A DNA stretch of 53,859 bases from an uncultured Christensenellaceae bacterium (GCA_910587455.1 CAJULK010000005.1:1-53859); one strand, 5' to 3'; numbered from the stretch's first letter, positions 42,660-53,551 are shown. Notes: generated from the sequence alone by a model not told the origin. Numbers and translations are program-made.

Positions 42660-45600
42660 TTACCGCGGTCTCTGCGGCGGACGCGTGCCCGGTCTTGTAG
42701 GACGCGATCCGGGCCTCGAAGGTCTCGAACCCGATCTTGACGCGGGACGTGCGCCCGACCTTGACGCAGGTCTGGCACTCGATCTCGACGCGGGACGTGC
42801 GCCCGGTCTCGGACGTGCGCCGGGACGCGCGGGCTTGCGCTTGGCAATGCGGTTGACGCGTTCCGTGACTTTTCTTACGACGCGCTGCGGCTTTTTGGCA
42901 TTTTCCGCTTTGAGCTTGGCTATCTCGCCCGCATTCGTAATATCGTCCATGGTCTTGTTATAGAAGTCCATAAGCTCCACGGAAGCGTGTTCATCCTCGT
43001 CGTACGACAGCTGGATCGTATACAAACGCTCGCGCAGATTCTTGGCGTCCTCGTCGCCTTTAAGCTCTTTCATTTCGTTGCGTATGGCAACTATCTGATC
43101 TTTGCGCATCGCGATCTTCTTGGCTATTGCGGCAAGTCGATCTTCTTCTGCCTTTCTGCGCTCTTCTTCCTCTTTGCGCTTGCTCTCTTCTTCCAAACGC
43201 TTGGCTTCGGCTTCTTCTTCCGCCTTGCGCTTCATCTCCTCGATTTCCTCTTGGGCTTTGCGCTTGGCTTCTTCCGCCTCTTCTTCGGCTTTGCGTTTTG
43301 CCTCTTCCGCCTCTTCCTGAGCTTTGCGCTTGGCTTCCTCGGCGTCTTCTTCGGCTTTACGCTTCGCCTCTTCGGCGTCCTCCTCCGCCTTGCGCTTGGC
43401 TTCCTCGGCCTCGGCTAAGCGAGCTTCCTCGGCTTCGCGCTTGGCGCGGTCTGCGGCTTCTTCGGCTTCCTGTCTCGCACGCTCCGCAGCTTCTTCCGCT
43501 TCCTGCTTGGCGCGCTCCGCCGCTTCTTCCGCTTCCTGTCTTGCGCGTTCGGCGGCTTCGACTTCGGCACGTGCCTTTTCTTCCGCCTCGAGCCGTGCGG
43601 CTTCCGCTTTGTCGAGCGCTTCCTGAGCTATGCGCTCCGCCTCGGCCCGAGCTTCGTCGGATGCTCGTGCGGCATTGACGCGCGCCTGCTCCGCTTCCAT
43701 TTGCGCGGCTTGAGCCGCAAGACGTGCTTGTTCTATCTCGTTCTTGGAACGTTCGAGCTGCTTTTTAAGGTTGACCGCTTCGATCTTGGTCTGTTCGACG
43801 CTTATTATACCGCTGCCCGAAACGATAAGCTCGATGGGATTGGTATTGTTTGCAAGAGTGTCGCACTTGGCGCATGCGGCACGGAACAGTTCGTTAGCTG
43901 CGTCAAGCGCGGCTTTCGCTTCTTCGAGCTTGGCGTCATACTCGCCCTGCGCTTCCATCTTGCGCTTGGTGCCGTCAACGTTCTCTTGCTTGAGTTTTTC
44001 GTTGAGTGCCTCGAGTTTATCCGCTTTGTCGCCTTGCTCGACGATGAGCATAAGTTTTTCATCGTCGCTCGCCGTTTCCATCTGTGCGTTGACGGCATCG
44101 AGTTCGGCTTGCGCCGCGGCAATCTCGTCCTCTATATCCTTGATGTTTGAGGCAACTTCCATGGCGATCATAGTGACGTCGCCGGACGAAGCCTGCAAGT
44201 CCTCGTACGCCGCTTGCGCCGCTGCGACCTCGCGCTCGGCCTCCTCGCGGTTCTGCTCGGCTGTGGCTTTGAGCGTTTCGTACTCGATGTTGCCTATAAC
44301 GATATCTTCCGCCGCAATGAGATCTTCGAGCGGAATATCGTTTTTGTTGATATAGTCGAGCGCTTTGCGGCGTTGAATATTTAGCTCGCCGTTAAGCTCG
44401 GACTTGCGCTTCGTGCCTTTCGTCACCTCTTTTTCGATGTCGGCAAGGCGCGCATTGGAGTCGGAAATCTTGGTATTGAGATCGTTGATGACTTCGAAAT
44501 CGGTTGTGCCGAGTATTTCCGTCTTTGCCGCAGCAACTTCCGCCTTGATGCCGTCACGCTCTTTTGCGAGCTTGTCTTCGACATTCTGAAGCTGACGTAT
44601 CTCGTGATCTGCCGTATTGGCGGCAACGAGCATGGGATTAAGCGTTTCGATCTTGGCTTCGAGCTCCTGACGCGCACGCACGACGGCAAGCCGTTCCTGA
44701 TACGCCGCAAACTCGGCTTTTGCTTTTTCGAGATCTTCGGCGAGACTTTCTTTATCGGCAAGCTTCTGCTCGTTGGTCGAATTGAGCGCCGCAATAATGC
44801 CGTCGAGCTTTTCGTTGTTGCCGAGCACGAGTTCGAGCTCTTTGCGCAATCTTTCGAGGTCGTCGGCATTGCGCGACTTCTTCTCTTCCTTAATGGAAAT
44901 GTCGCGCGTTATGCGCTCTTTGTCCTTATTCTTAGCCGACGCGAGCTTGAATTCGAGATCTTCGATATCCTTGGTATACTGCTCGTCGTCCGCTTCCGCT
45001 TTGGCGATCTTTTCTTTGAGCTCTTCTTCGAGCGATTTCGTTCTCGCGCTTTCCGCGGCGGCTTTATCGGAACGGTTTTGCAGTTCCGCAAGCTCTTTCG
45101 TAAGAATTTCGAGCTTCTTTTCGAGCGAACGGAGATTGCTCTCTTCGGGCGCAAGATCAATGTCTATCTTCTCGTCCGAGAACTCGTCGCGTATCTCCGA
45201 TTCTACGTAGAGCGGCGCGTCGGGATCGAATCCGATATTTATGATATAAATCGAATTCTGCTCGACGGGTGCAGGCTCCGACGCAACGTCCGCCGAGGAC
45301 GGCGCAGACGTCTTTTCCGCGTTTTTGATCTCGGTCTCGCTCATGATCGCCTCGTCCATAGGCATAGGCGTTTTGTAGCGGTCGATTATGCGGCGTTTTT
45401 CTTTTTCGAGTTCGCGGTTCTGCAAATCCTTGGACTTGAAGAATGTGCGGCGAACCATTCCGCGAGGTTCGTACTTCTCCGTGAATATGCGCTCCAAAAG
45501 CTCATCGTCGGTAATATACTTGGCAATAAGCTCTTCGAGGTTCTCTTCGGGCACCGAATCCTGCGGCACGGTAGGCTGAGGCTCGCTCATTACGGGCGAA

Positions 45601-47765
45601 GGCTGCGACATAGCCGGAGCCGACGGGATACCTGTAGCAAGCTGCAAAGTGTCCGGCGACGCCGCGGGCGTACCCGTAGGACCCGCACCGAGCAGCATTT
45701 GCGTGCTCGCCTGCGACAGTGCCTGATTAGCCGCCATGCGCTGCTGTGCCTGCGTGGCTGCGATAGTCGAATTGAGTTTGACGATATACGACGAAACGGG
45801 AGCTTGCGTCGCGAGCTCGTCTTGTTTGTGCTTGGATATGGAATGAATAAATATCCACACGATGAACAGTATTATTATGAGTCCGCCCAAACAGCACGCA
45901 GCGATGATGAGCCAGCCTCTCCAGCCGGGGAACATTGTGAAGAAGTCTTCCGCTTTGATGTTGATGTTGAACGGTTCCGACACGATAACGATGCTCTCGT
46001 TCATGTCGTTTACGAATTCCATTCTCACTTTGGCGTTGACGGGCTTCGCGATACTGTCCTTATTGGGCGTTATCGACAGCATGTTGTTGACGAACGTTAT
46101 AGTAAGCATAGTCGCGTCGAAGCCTTCTATGTCTTTATCGTTATCGTCCACGACTGCCGTGGGCACGCCTGACATCGAATATCCTGCATACGCGAGTTCG
46201 GAAAATACCTCGTCTGACAAAACGTTGTACGTGACCGCTTTTACGCTCGTAATGGGACGCAAAGTGATCGTGTACGCGCCGTAGCCCGTAATGGGAAGCG
46301 ACATGCCGTACGTGTTTTCGCTGCCGTTGGAATAATACTTGATGTTAAGCGGTATGTCGAACATACCGTTTCTGAGTATAGTGATCTTTAGTGCGGGAAC
46401 GTCGATAAGACTGTCTACCGCAGTTCCGTCGTAATTGCACGGCTGAATGAGATAATCGGACGTGTTGAGCGTGAAATCGTTGGGGATATCGAATACCATT
46501 TCGCTCGCATTGTACGACGTATTTTTGGGGAACGAATACTCCAAAAGGTCGGACGGACGCACGAGAACTGCTTTTTTGCTGATGTCTTTGAGTATATCGG
46601 TATCCGAAATCGGCTCGTTGCTGTCGTAACCGTAGTAGGTTCCGCCGAGACCGCTGCCAACATTATAGTAATAGTTGCTGTTTACGTTGCAGTTGTAAAC
46701 GGTCGAATTGATCTCTTTCGGCTGCGGATTGGAAGGTATGAATCTTACGGGAATGTTTACGGTGATCGTCTTTTCGGTATTGCCTACCTCGCTGAGCGTA
46801 ACCGTAAGTTCCTGATTGCTTTCCCAAAACGCTGTTTCGCGCTTATCTGCGGCAACAGAACTCATATGCCGTTCTGCGTCGTCGCGAGTTATTCTGATGA
46901 ATGCGCTCGCAAGAGGCGCGAACCTGTCATTTATAGTCGGGTTGGTTCGTATAAGATCGCCGACAACGGACGAACGTCCGCCGAGCGCAATATTGGTTAT
47001 GGTAAGCCCGCTGACCGAACTAATCGCCCACGGCTTGTTGGAATTGGGGATCTTGACGACGCTGCTTCTCGCCGCGTCCGAATAAAGCGCTTTGCTTTTC
47101 AGTCGCGTTTCGAGATTGAATTCCACTTCGGAATAGTTGTATACCGTCCAAATATCGCCCGTTGCCGACACTTCGCCGTTTGCGTCGAGCGAATTGCCGA
47201 CGTAATACACGGGGCGGTCGCCGACCTGAGACGGATCGCTTACGGCAAACGTATTGTCTACTTCCACGTAAAACCTGACGGGCACTTTGATGTCGCCGTA
47301 ATTCATGAACACGGTAAACCGTCCGCGTCCCGCATCCTTGGCGGTGATCGTAATATCCGTATTGCCGTCCTGAACGGCAACATCGAAGCTGTCACTGTCC
47401 TTTGTGACCGATGTTTGATCGAAGTAGTAACTGTCGGTTATCGCAGCGCTCGGATGCTTGGCGTTGTAAGCGGCAACTACGGTCGTACGCGGAAGCCACC
47501 GCGAACTCATTTGACTGCCGTTATTGGTTTCGATCGCGCCTACGTTTGTATCGTGTGTGCTTCCGGTGTATGCAAGCCCGTTGACATCGAGTTTGAGACT
47601 GATGTCGATAGCCGTTGCCGCCGCGTCGGGATCGGCGTTGCCCGCATCGTTACCGGCAGCGTTTGCGGTTCGAACGGGCGCGGCAAGAGCAAACGCCAAC
47701 AGCACCGCGACTATAGCGAACAGTACGGAAAATACAAAATTACGTTTTATAGATTGTTTAAGCAT
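42660..47765 (-). CDS. Giant membrane-spanning protein with long cytoplasmic coiled coil
   Basis: A 1,701-residue protein. A signal peptide (MLKQSIKRNFVFSVLFAIVAVL, ending near TANA) leads to an extracytoplasmic part of about 580 residues, probably beta-rich Ig-like modules. A single membrane helix lies near residues 612-640 (WLIIAACCLGGLIIILFIVWIF). The cytoplasmic part is over 1,000 residues: a Pro/Gln/Ala linker, coiled coil from about 870 to 1,620 including ten-residue EEAKRKAEED-type repeats, then a Pro/Arg/Ser tail built of GARPASRS-like units. Such a tail could bind nucleic acid or membrane surfaces. I recognise no family. It starts 17 bases after the preceding giant gene with GGGAGGG before the ATG. 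Confidence 0.78.
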   Translation of the reverse strand: MLKQSIKRNFVFSVLFAIVAVLLAFALAAPVRTANAAGNDAGNADPDAAATAIDISLKLDVNGLAYTGSTHDTNVGAIETNNGSQMSSRWLPRTTVVAAYNAKHPSAAITDSYYFDQTSVTKDSDSFDVAVQDGNTDITITAKDAGRGRFTVFMNYGDIKVPVRFYVEVDNTFAVSDPSQVGDRPVYYVGNSLDANGEVSATGDIWTVYNYSEVEFNLETRLKSKALYSDAARSSVVKIPNSNKPWAISSVSGLTITNIALGGRSSVVGDLIRTNPTINDRFAPLASAFIRITRDDAERHMSSVAADKRETAFWESNQELTVTLSEVGNTEKTITVNIPVRFIPSNPQPKEINSTVYNCNVNSNYYYNVGSGLGGTYYGYDSNEPISDTDILKDISKKAVLVRPSDLLEYSFPKNTSYNASEMVFDIPNDFTLNTSDYLIQPCNYDGTAVDSLIDVPALKITILRNGMFDIPLNIKYYSNGSENTYGMSLPITGYGAYTITLRPITSVKAVTYNVLSDEVFSELAYAGYSMSGVPTAVVDDNDKDIEGFDATMLTITFVNNMLSITPNKDSIAKPVNAKVRMEFVNDMNESIVIVSEPFNINIKAEDFFTMFPGWRGWLIIAACCLGGLIIILFIVWIFIHSISKHKQDELATQAPVSSYIVKLNSTIAATQAQQRMAANQALSQASTQMLLGAGPTGTPAASPDTLQLATGIPSAPAMSQPSPVMSEPQPTVPQDSVPEENLEELIAKYITDDELLERIFTEKYEPRGMVRRTFFKSKDLQNRELEKEKRRIIDRYKTPMPMDEAIMSETEIKNAEKTSAPSSADVASEPAPVEQNSIYIINIGFDPDAPLYVESEIRDEFSDEKIDIDLAPEESNLRSLEKKLEILTKELAELQNRSDKAAAESARTKSLEEELKEKIAKAEADDEQYTKDIEDLEFKLASAKNKDKERITRDISIKEEKKSRNADDLERLRKELELVLGNNEKLDGIIAALNSTNEQKLADKESLAEDLEKAKAEFAAYQERLAVVRARQELEAKIETLNPMLVAANTADHEIRQLQNVEDKLAKERDGIKAEVAAAKTEILGTTDFEVINDLNTKISDSNARLADIEKEVTKGTKRKSELNGELNIQRRKALDYINKNDIPLEDLIAAEDIVIGNIEYETLKATAEQNREEAEREVAAAQAAYEDLQASSGDVTMIAMEVASNIKDIEDEIAAAQAELDAVNAQMETASDDEKLMLIVEQGDKADKLEALNEKLKQENVDGTKRKMEAQGEYDAKLEEAKAALDAANELFRAACAKCDTLANNTNPIELIVSGSGIISVEQTKIEAVNLKKQLERSKNEIEQARLAAQAAQMEAEQARVNAARASDEARAEAERIAQEALDKAEAARLEAEEKARAEVEAAERARQEAEEAAERAKQEAEEAAERARQEAEEAADRAKREAEEARLAEAEEAKRKAEEDAEEAKRKAEEDAEEAKRKAQEEAEEAKRKAEEEAEEAKRKAQEEIEEMKRKAEEEAEAKRLEEESKRKEEEERRKAEEDRLAAIAKKIAMRKDQIVAIRNEMKELKGDEDAKNLRERLYTIQLSYDEDEHASVELMDFYNKTMDDITNAGEIAKLKAENAKKPQRVVRKVTERVNRIAKRKPARPGARPRPGARPASRSSARPASRSGARPASRSGSRPSRPGSRPTRPGTRPPQRPR
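43200..43565 (-). repeat. Ten-codon tandem repeats in the giant coiled-coil segment
   Basis: The coding strand repeats units that translate as AEEAKRKAEE or AERARQEAEE. They vary slightly at third bases, which argues for old duplications under selection and against recent slippage. Confidence 0.7.
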
Positions 47766-47782
47766 TATATCTGTACCCTCCC

Positions 47783-50700
47783 TTACATATTCCCGTCATT
47801 GGGGTCGGGAGCGTCGAACACTATTGTTTCGCCGTCTATGTCGGACGCAAAAGCACCCGTAGCGTCGAAGCCGCTATCCTGCACGCCGAATCCGCCGTCC
47901 ATGCCGCCTTGCATGTCGTTATACGGATTTACGGGCGCACCGCTCTGAGCCTGAGCGAATGCCGCCTTTTTGGCTTCGAGCTCGGCTTTAAGCTCGGCAA
48001 TGGATTTCTTGCCGCCTTTCTTCTTTTTCTTTTTGTTCACTTTGGCGTCCGCAGTAGCCGCAAGCATCGAGTTTTCGAGCGTAATACCGCTCTCGTTCTC
48101 TTTGTCCTTGCGCATGTCGTTGAACATCTTGGCATACTTGGGATCTTCCATTTTGAGCTTTGTCTTGACGATCTGATCGCGCGTGGCGGCAGTGGCTTTA
48201 TTGTGTATGCGGTCGCGCATTTTGATAAGCTCTTGATTGCGTTTGATGAGCGCGCGCTGTTTGCCGCGGCGTTTCCAATACACTATGAGACGGATAAGGA
48301 ATATGATCGCGAGGAACGCAAACACGCCGATCGCCGAGAACATCCAAATATATCCGTACGTCGCTTTGTCGAGCGTAGTGGATATGCCGTCTATCGCAAT
48401 GCGGAACGCGAGAACCTGCGTGTCGCCGCCCGTTCTCGGACGAACGGATACGGTAACGGTGTAAGTTTCGCGCACGGACTGACCGTCTTCCGTATTGGTG
48501 ACGGGCGTATTGTATTCGGGCGTAATGATAACATCCGACCCGCCTTTTCTGAACTCGCAGTTAAAGTAATTTGCTGCGCCCGTACCGACCGAAACACGCG
48601 ATATCTCGTATTCGTCGGGCTGCGAAATAAGCGGATTGCCCGACGGGTCTTTGAGAAGCTCGAGCAAACATCTGATAGGAACATAAACTTTCGCGTCAAC
48701 CCCGTCGCCTGTCGCATACCAATTGTCGTTACGCGTTGCGCTCGATTCGCTCGGTCTGTTTGCGGACGGAATATTGTCAACGTCTACCCATACAGTGTAA
48801 ATCGTGTCTATCTCGTCCGTATACGGGTTTTTGTTCTTTTCAGTACCGGGAACTATCTGCTTGCTCGATTTAATACGCTGACGCGTTTCGAGCACGATAG
48901 CACCCGCTTCGTCCGCCTCGGCATAAGTCGCAAAACCTGAGTTCGAAGCGTCGGGAACATAACGCAACACGAGATAGAACTCCGACGTGCTGTTAGAAAG
49001 TTCACTCTCCGCTTCGACGCGAAGCATGGCTTTGGACTGTCCGGGATTGACGAATCCTACGCTCTTGACAAACGACGGGTTGCCGTTTATGCGCACGCCC
49101 TCGCTGTCCGTAAAGTAGTATGCATGCTCGGCGTCTGCCGTAAGAATATTGTACGAGCTTATGTTGTTTTCGCCGAGGAAAGTATACGCCCTGTTGAGTT
49201 CCGAAAAGAACTTGGTCATATATTGATAATTTATATCTATAAGACCGATCTCGTCTTTTATAGTTGTAATGCCGTAAACGTTGAACTTTAGCTTTACTAC
49301 AACCGTTTGTCCGTAAATGCTTAACGCAAACTGAACGACGGCGTTACCCGACGACTGAGGAATTACCTTAAATTCGGAATTTGATCCCGAATCGCGCGTG
49401 ACTTTAAGCACCGAAGGATTTGAACTTTCAAGTTCCGTCAGTACGAGTTTGCTGCGATACTTCTGATTGAGCACGACAAGGTCGGCGGTATTGAGCGAAC
49501 CGTTACCGGCAAATATACGCATCGTACTCTCTTTGGAAACGGTGTAGGTCCCGCCGTTGCCCGCGCCCGTAGTAAAAGTCAACGGGTCGATGCCTATAAA
49601 CGAGAACGACAGCGTGATCTTTTCGCATACCTTGTTGGTCGATCCGAATATGGCGTTGGTATTGCCGTAGAAGCGCTGGATGTCTACGGAAAAGTTTATG
49701 GGCGCTTGTTTCGTGGGATGAACGGTTATCGTTCTGTCGGTAAGCGTGACAATATCTTCGTCATTGCCCGTTTCGTCATAGAACTGCTTGTTGAATCCGT
49801 TGAAATCCGTTCCGTTCTCGTACGCGAAATAAATTTTATCGTTTGGCGAATACTTAACGAACCACTCGAGCGGTATTTCGATCGAATCGCCTACCGCCAA
49901 CGGGCCGTAATCGTTAATGTAATCTATCTTGTATGTGTTATTATTGTCAGCGTCGGGATCGCCGTAAATATCGACAGGCGTATCCAATTTGTTGGATTTG
50001 ACGCTTTCCATACGCAAAGAACGCTGAGCGAAAACCGCCACCATACTCGGGTGGTCGTTGTTGGCAAGCGCCGTAGATACGGACGCTTCCGTTATATCCG
50101 CATAGCTGTAACGTTCGTCGGTGCGGACGCTGTAGTCTATATAGTAATTGGATACTTCGTTGTCCGCATCCGCGTAGCGCGTCGTGTTGTATTCGTAAAC
50201 GGAGGTGCTTCCGTCGTCGGCTTTGCTATACAAAATCGAACCGGTGGAATTGACGGCACGGAACAACAAGATGTCGTATTTGAAACTCATCGTCACTTTT
50301 CCGTCCGCATCTTCCGCAAACGCTATGTCGTATAAGCCGTAGAAGTTATCGAAATCTGTGTCGATATATCTTATGCCCGTTTCCGCATTTACCGCATACT
50401 TTGCTTTAACGCTGTTTATATCGCCGTCGGGCAGCACAATGCTGACGTTTACCGTTTGAGGCGTACAGGTAACGGAACCGGACACGGCGCCGCTCTTGAC
50501 TTCGGCACGCAACGCGTTTTGCGCAGCAAGTTTTATTATATCCGCATCTCGGTCTTTCATGAGATACTGATATACGTCGCCGTATTTGCTCGTATCCGCT
50601 CCGAGATAGTAGTCGAGATGTCCTTTTGTTATCTTTTGCGAATCGGGGAAGCCGGGATCGCCGGACAGAAGCGCTCCGCTCGAACTGAACGAAAATTTCT

Positions 50701-53551
50701 TCATTTCGTTTACGATCGAAGTTTCGACGTCGCTGTTGTTTCTGCCGTACAGATATTCCACAAGTTTTCCTATGCCGCCCGAAACGTCCTGTATGGCGAG
50801 CGAATAGTATGTGTTGTATTCATTGTTGGGATCGAGCAACGGAATGTTGGAGTTGCCGTTACCCGAATTGCGGAACGCGTCGTAATTTGCGACTGCCGCC
50901 GTATTGTCTATGGTAAAGTTGATATAGCACTCTTTGTAATCGTAATAATTAGCCGTATCTTCTGCGGGGCGGTTGCTCGGCAGCGGCTTACCCTGCTCGA
51001 GCTCTACGTTCGTTTCGTCGTTCATGACGAAATGATTCGCACTGTCGTAACGCGCAAGATAAAACCTTACCGTTACCGTTCCGCTCTTAGACGATTGCTT
51101 GGGCGCAATTTTAAGTCCGACGCCGTACTCGTCGTTATATACGATCGAATACGTAAACATATTCTGCTGCTGTTCGTCGGTCATCGCATTGCCGTTAAAC
51201 CAGAACTTAGGCTTAATGTCGGCTTGAGACAGCTTCCTGTTATCGGGAAGATACGCTATATCGCTGTCGTAGTTATAGTCGAGCATACGGTAAACGTCGC
51301 CTATCGCATTGGACGCGATAAGCGTTTTCGTGCCCGAGTGATATGCAAGACCGGGCGCGCCTTCGGCGATAACAGCCGAACCGTTGAGCGTTACAAGCTC
51401 GCCCGTCGGATCTGCCGAATCGGTATAAAGAACGATGCTGCCGAGATCGGGTTCGTAATCGGTGTTATTCGAAGCCACGGCAAAACGGACTCTGTTGTTG
51501 GCTCTTGTGCCGACCGCGCCCGTCGTCGCCTGCAGATCCACCGTCCAATTAACGACGTCTTCCCATACCCACGCGCCGGTCGTTTCGTCCGTGATCCTGT
51601 AAGTCTTGAAAGAATCGTACTCGTGCTGCGAATAAACGCTGTTGTCACTGTCGTATTCTATGCGTACGACCTTGCCGAGCTTGGTTATAGCAAAAAGATT
51701 ATTGCCGTAACCGGAATATACCGCAACGAACTTATTGTATTCGTTTGCGTTGCCGAGCGGCAGCAGCTTCTCTATAGCTTTTTTGACGTTGCTCCATACA
51801 TGTAACGAGCCGTCCGAATTGAGCGCACCGGTAATAAATTCGCTGTCGTTTTGGAAATCACTGTCAAACGCCGTATCGGAAGCGGTTATCGCCTTGCCGG
51901 TGTAAAACGCGCGGCTTGCGCCCGACAGCTGCTTGCCCGCGGCGACCGATACGAATCCGCTCGTAAGACCCGATACGGCAGTCGGATATTGATAGAAAGC
52001 TGCGGTAGTTCCGTTTCCGCTCTGACCGTACTTGTTATCACCCCAAGAGTAAACGGCTCCGCCGGAAATAGCGTAGCCGACGTCGTTGCCGAGCGCTACC
52101 GCGGAATTGACGATCTTGACAGAGTTCGTGCCGGTAGTTCCTTCGTATTTTTCGAGCGTAACGCCGTGCGCGTTCGAAACATAATCGGCGCCACCGCTCG
52201 AAGTGAACGACATATTGGCAGTAGTATCGGGATTGGACGATACGGGTATGGGCACATAGTAAAGATCGTTGTTGCCGCCGTCCGGATAAGCCTGAACGAT
52301 ACAGTTAGCCTGATTGCTCGAATGACTGCCGAGCAGTCCGCCCGCTATAACGTCCGCATCGCCGATTTTATAAGTTTCGGGTACGTTTCCGCCCACAAGA
52401 TAGGTATCGGAACCTATATTATACGCTTGCGCAACGGCACCGCTCAAGTTCTGCTTGCCGCCCTTGTCTGCCGCCAATGTGTATTCGCGAGCTTTCGTCG
52501 CAACCGTAGCAACCGTATTGATTTTTTTATTTGCCGAGTTAACGGTCAGACCCTGCGACGTCAGAAAGTTTTTCCCGTGCAAAGCAAGCGTCGTATAGCC
52601 GCTTTTTCCGTCCATGCCGGCACTCGAATTTATACCCACTGTGTATCCGCCGGCGACGGCAGCGGCATACGTGCTGTCATTGCTCGCATATCCCGTAGCA
52701 AACACGTTACGCGCAAGCGTTCCGCCGTTGCCCAATATGAAAGCATTCGTAGTGCTTACCATTTCCGAATTGGCTACGCCGTAAATAAGCGAACCCCAAA
52801 CGAAATTATAGTAAGAGCTGTTTTTGGAATAAACAAAGTTATAATTGTACTCGCCCGCCGCCAACGATATATTGGAAAAATTGCTCGGAATGATTTGCTC
52901 AGTGGCGAGCAAGGCGCGCGAAGAATCGCCGAAATCGGGCGTGCCGTAATAATAATAATTGATAATATAAGGCGTATACCATGCTCCGTGTGAATCGGGA
53001 TCGCGCAAAAGCAAGTTGTGGGTAGAAACAGTGATTTCGTCGTGATACGTCATGCCGTCGCCGTAATCGCCCTGATCTCTGCCCCAAGTATAGATGTAAC
53101 CCGACTCCGTTACGAATGCCGCCGTGTTGCGAGTCGCCGCTATCTGCACGACCTTATCGGTACGAGTGGCTTTATTATGATAGGTGCCGGTATCCCACGT
53201 ATTATTTTTTTCCGGTCCCACCTTAAATTCGAAATTCAGCTTGGAAGGTACCGTAGGATAATAATTGCCGAGTGTCGTAGCCGACGAGCTCGCAACAGCA
53301 GCGGGAGATTCGAGCAAGCTCCAACCGTACAGTTCGCCGTTGTGCGTAAGGCCTATCGCAAAATCATAGCCTGCCGCGACCTGAACGAACCGTATCCCCG
53401 TTCCCGTGGGGTCGTAATCCCCGTCCGCCGAAGTTCTTTTATTTATACCCGTAAATCCAAATGACAACAGAGTGCACAAAACCAACGCCAAACTGACAAA
53501 AACAGCTAAGGCGCGGGGCTTGAATCTATTAGATTTTGCTGAAAATTTCAT
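47783..53551 (-). CDS. Giant RCC1-propeller surface protein with a cytoplasmic tail
   Basis: A 1,922-residue protein. Residues 1-43 are a long signal peptide. The first about 800 residues contain RCC1-like repeats (VQVAAGYDFAIGLTHNGELYGW, then YSWGDNKYGQSGNGT), predicted beta-propeller, with irregular inserts. A long extracytoplasmic stretch of presumably Ig-like modules follows. One membrane helix is at about 1734-1759, then a 160-residue cytoplasmic tail with a basic helix, a KKKKKK run and an acidic end. The ATG at 53551 has AAGG eight bases upstream. It is the first gene of the giant operon; membrane topology matches its neighbour, so the two may form one envelope-spanning assembly. Function unknown. 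Confidence 0.8.
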   Translation of the reverse strand: MKFSAKSNRFKPRALAVFVSLALVLCTLLSFGFTGINKRTSADGDYDPTGTGIRFVQVAAGYDFAIGLTHNGELYGWSLLESPAAVASSSATTLGNYYPTVPSKLNFEFKVGPEKNNTWDTGTYHNKATRTDKVVQIAATRNTAAFVTESGYIYTWGRDQGDYGDGMTYHDEITVSTHNLLLRDPDSHGAWYTPYIINYYYYGTPDFGDSSRALLATEQIIPSNFSNISLAAGEYNYNFVYSKNSSYYNFVWGSLIYGVANSEMVSTTNAFILGNGGTLARNVFATGYASNDSTYAAAVAGGYTVGINSSAGMDGKSGYTTLALHGKNFLTSQGLTVNSANKKINTVATVATKAREYTLAADKGGKQNLSGAVAQAYNIGSDTYLVGGNVPETYKIGDADVIAGGLLGSHSSNQANCIVQAYPDGGNNDLYYVPIPVSSNPDTTANMSFTSSGGADYVSNAHGVTLEKYEGTTGTNSVKIVNSAVALGNDVGYAISGGAVYSWGDNKYGQSGNGTTAAFYQYPTAVSGLTSGFVSVAAGKQLSGASRAFYTGKAITASDTAFDSDFQNDSEFITGALNSDGSLHVWSNVKKAIEKLLPLGNANEYNKFVAVYSGYGNNLFAITKLGKVVRIEYDSDNSVYSQHEYDSFKTYRITDETTGAWVWEDVVNWTVDLQATTGAVGTRANNRVRFAVASNNTDYEPDLGSIVLYTDSADPTGELVTLNGSAVIAEGAPGLAYHSGTKTLIASNAIGDVYRMLDYNYDSDIAYLPDNRKLSQADIKPKFWFNGNAMTDEQQQNMFTYSIVYNDEYGVGLKIAPKQSSKSGTVTVRFYLARYDSANHFVMNDETNVELEQGKPLPSNRPAEDTANYYDYKECYINFTIDNTAAVANYDAFRNSGNGNSNIPLLDPNNEYNTYYSLAIQDVSGGIGKLVEYLYGRNNSDVETSIVNEMKKFSFSSSGALLSGDPGFPDSQKITKGHLDYYLGADTSKYGDVYQYLMKDRDADIIKLAAQNALRAEVKSGAVSGSVTCTPQTVNVSIVLPDGDINSVKAKYAVNAETGIRYIDTDFDNFYGLYDIAFAEDADGKVTMSFKYDILLFRAVNSTGSILYSKADDGSTSVYEYNTTRYADADNEVSNYYIDYSVRTDERYSYADITEASVSTALANNDHPSMVAVFAQRSLRMESVKSNKLDTPVDIYGDPDADNNNTYKIDYINDYGPLAVGDSIEIPLEWFVKYSPNDKIYFAYENGTDFNGFNKQFYDETGNDEDIVTLTDRTITVHPTKQAPINFSVDIQRFYGNTNAIFGSTNKVCEKITLSFSFIGIDPLTFTTGAGNGGTYTVSKESTMRIFAGNGSLNTADLVVLNQKYRSKLVLTELESSNPSVLKVTRDSGSNSEFKVIPQSSGNAVVQFALSIYGQTVVVKLKFNVYGITTIKDEIGLIDINYQYMTKFFSELNRAYTFLGENNISSYNILTADAEHAYYFTDSEGVRINGNPSFVKSVGFVNPGQSKAMLRVEAESELSNSTSEFYLVLRYVPDASNSGFATYAEADEAGAIVLETRQRIKSSKQIVPGTEKNKNPYTDEIDTIYTVWVDVDNIPSANRPSESSATRNDNWYATGDGVDAKVYVPIRCLLELLKDPSGNPLISQPDEYEISRVSVGTGAANYFNCEFRKGGSDVIITPEYNTPVTNTEDGQSVRETYTVTVSVRPRTGGDTQVLAFRIAIDGISTTLDKATYGYIWMFSAIGVFAFLAIIFLIRLIVYWKRRGKQRALIKRNQELIKMRDRIHNKATAATRDQIVKTKLKMEDPKYAKMFNDMRKDKENESGITLENSMLAATADAKVNKKKKKKGGKKSIAELKAELEAKKAAFAQAQSGAPVNPYNDMQGGMDGGFGVQDSGFDATGAFASDIDGETIVFDAPDPNDGNM

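Noticed and set aside
43200..43565. Repeats as a CRISPR array or recent microsatellite.
   Set aside because: They are coding repeats of ten codons with third-base variation, no unique spacers and no cas genes nearby.
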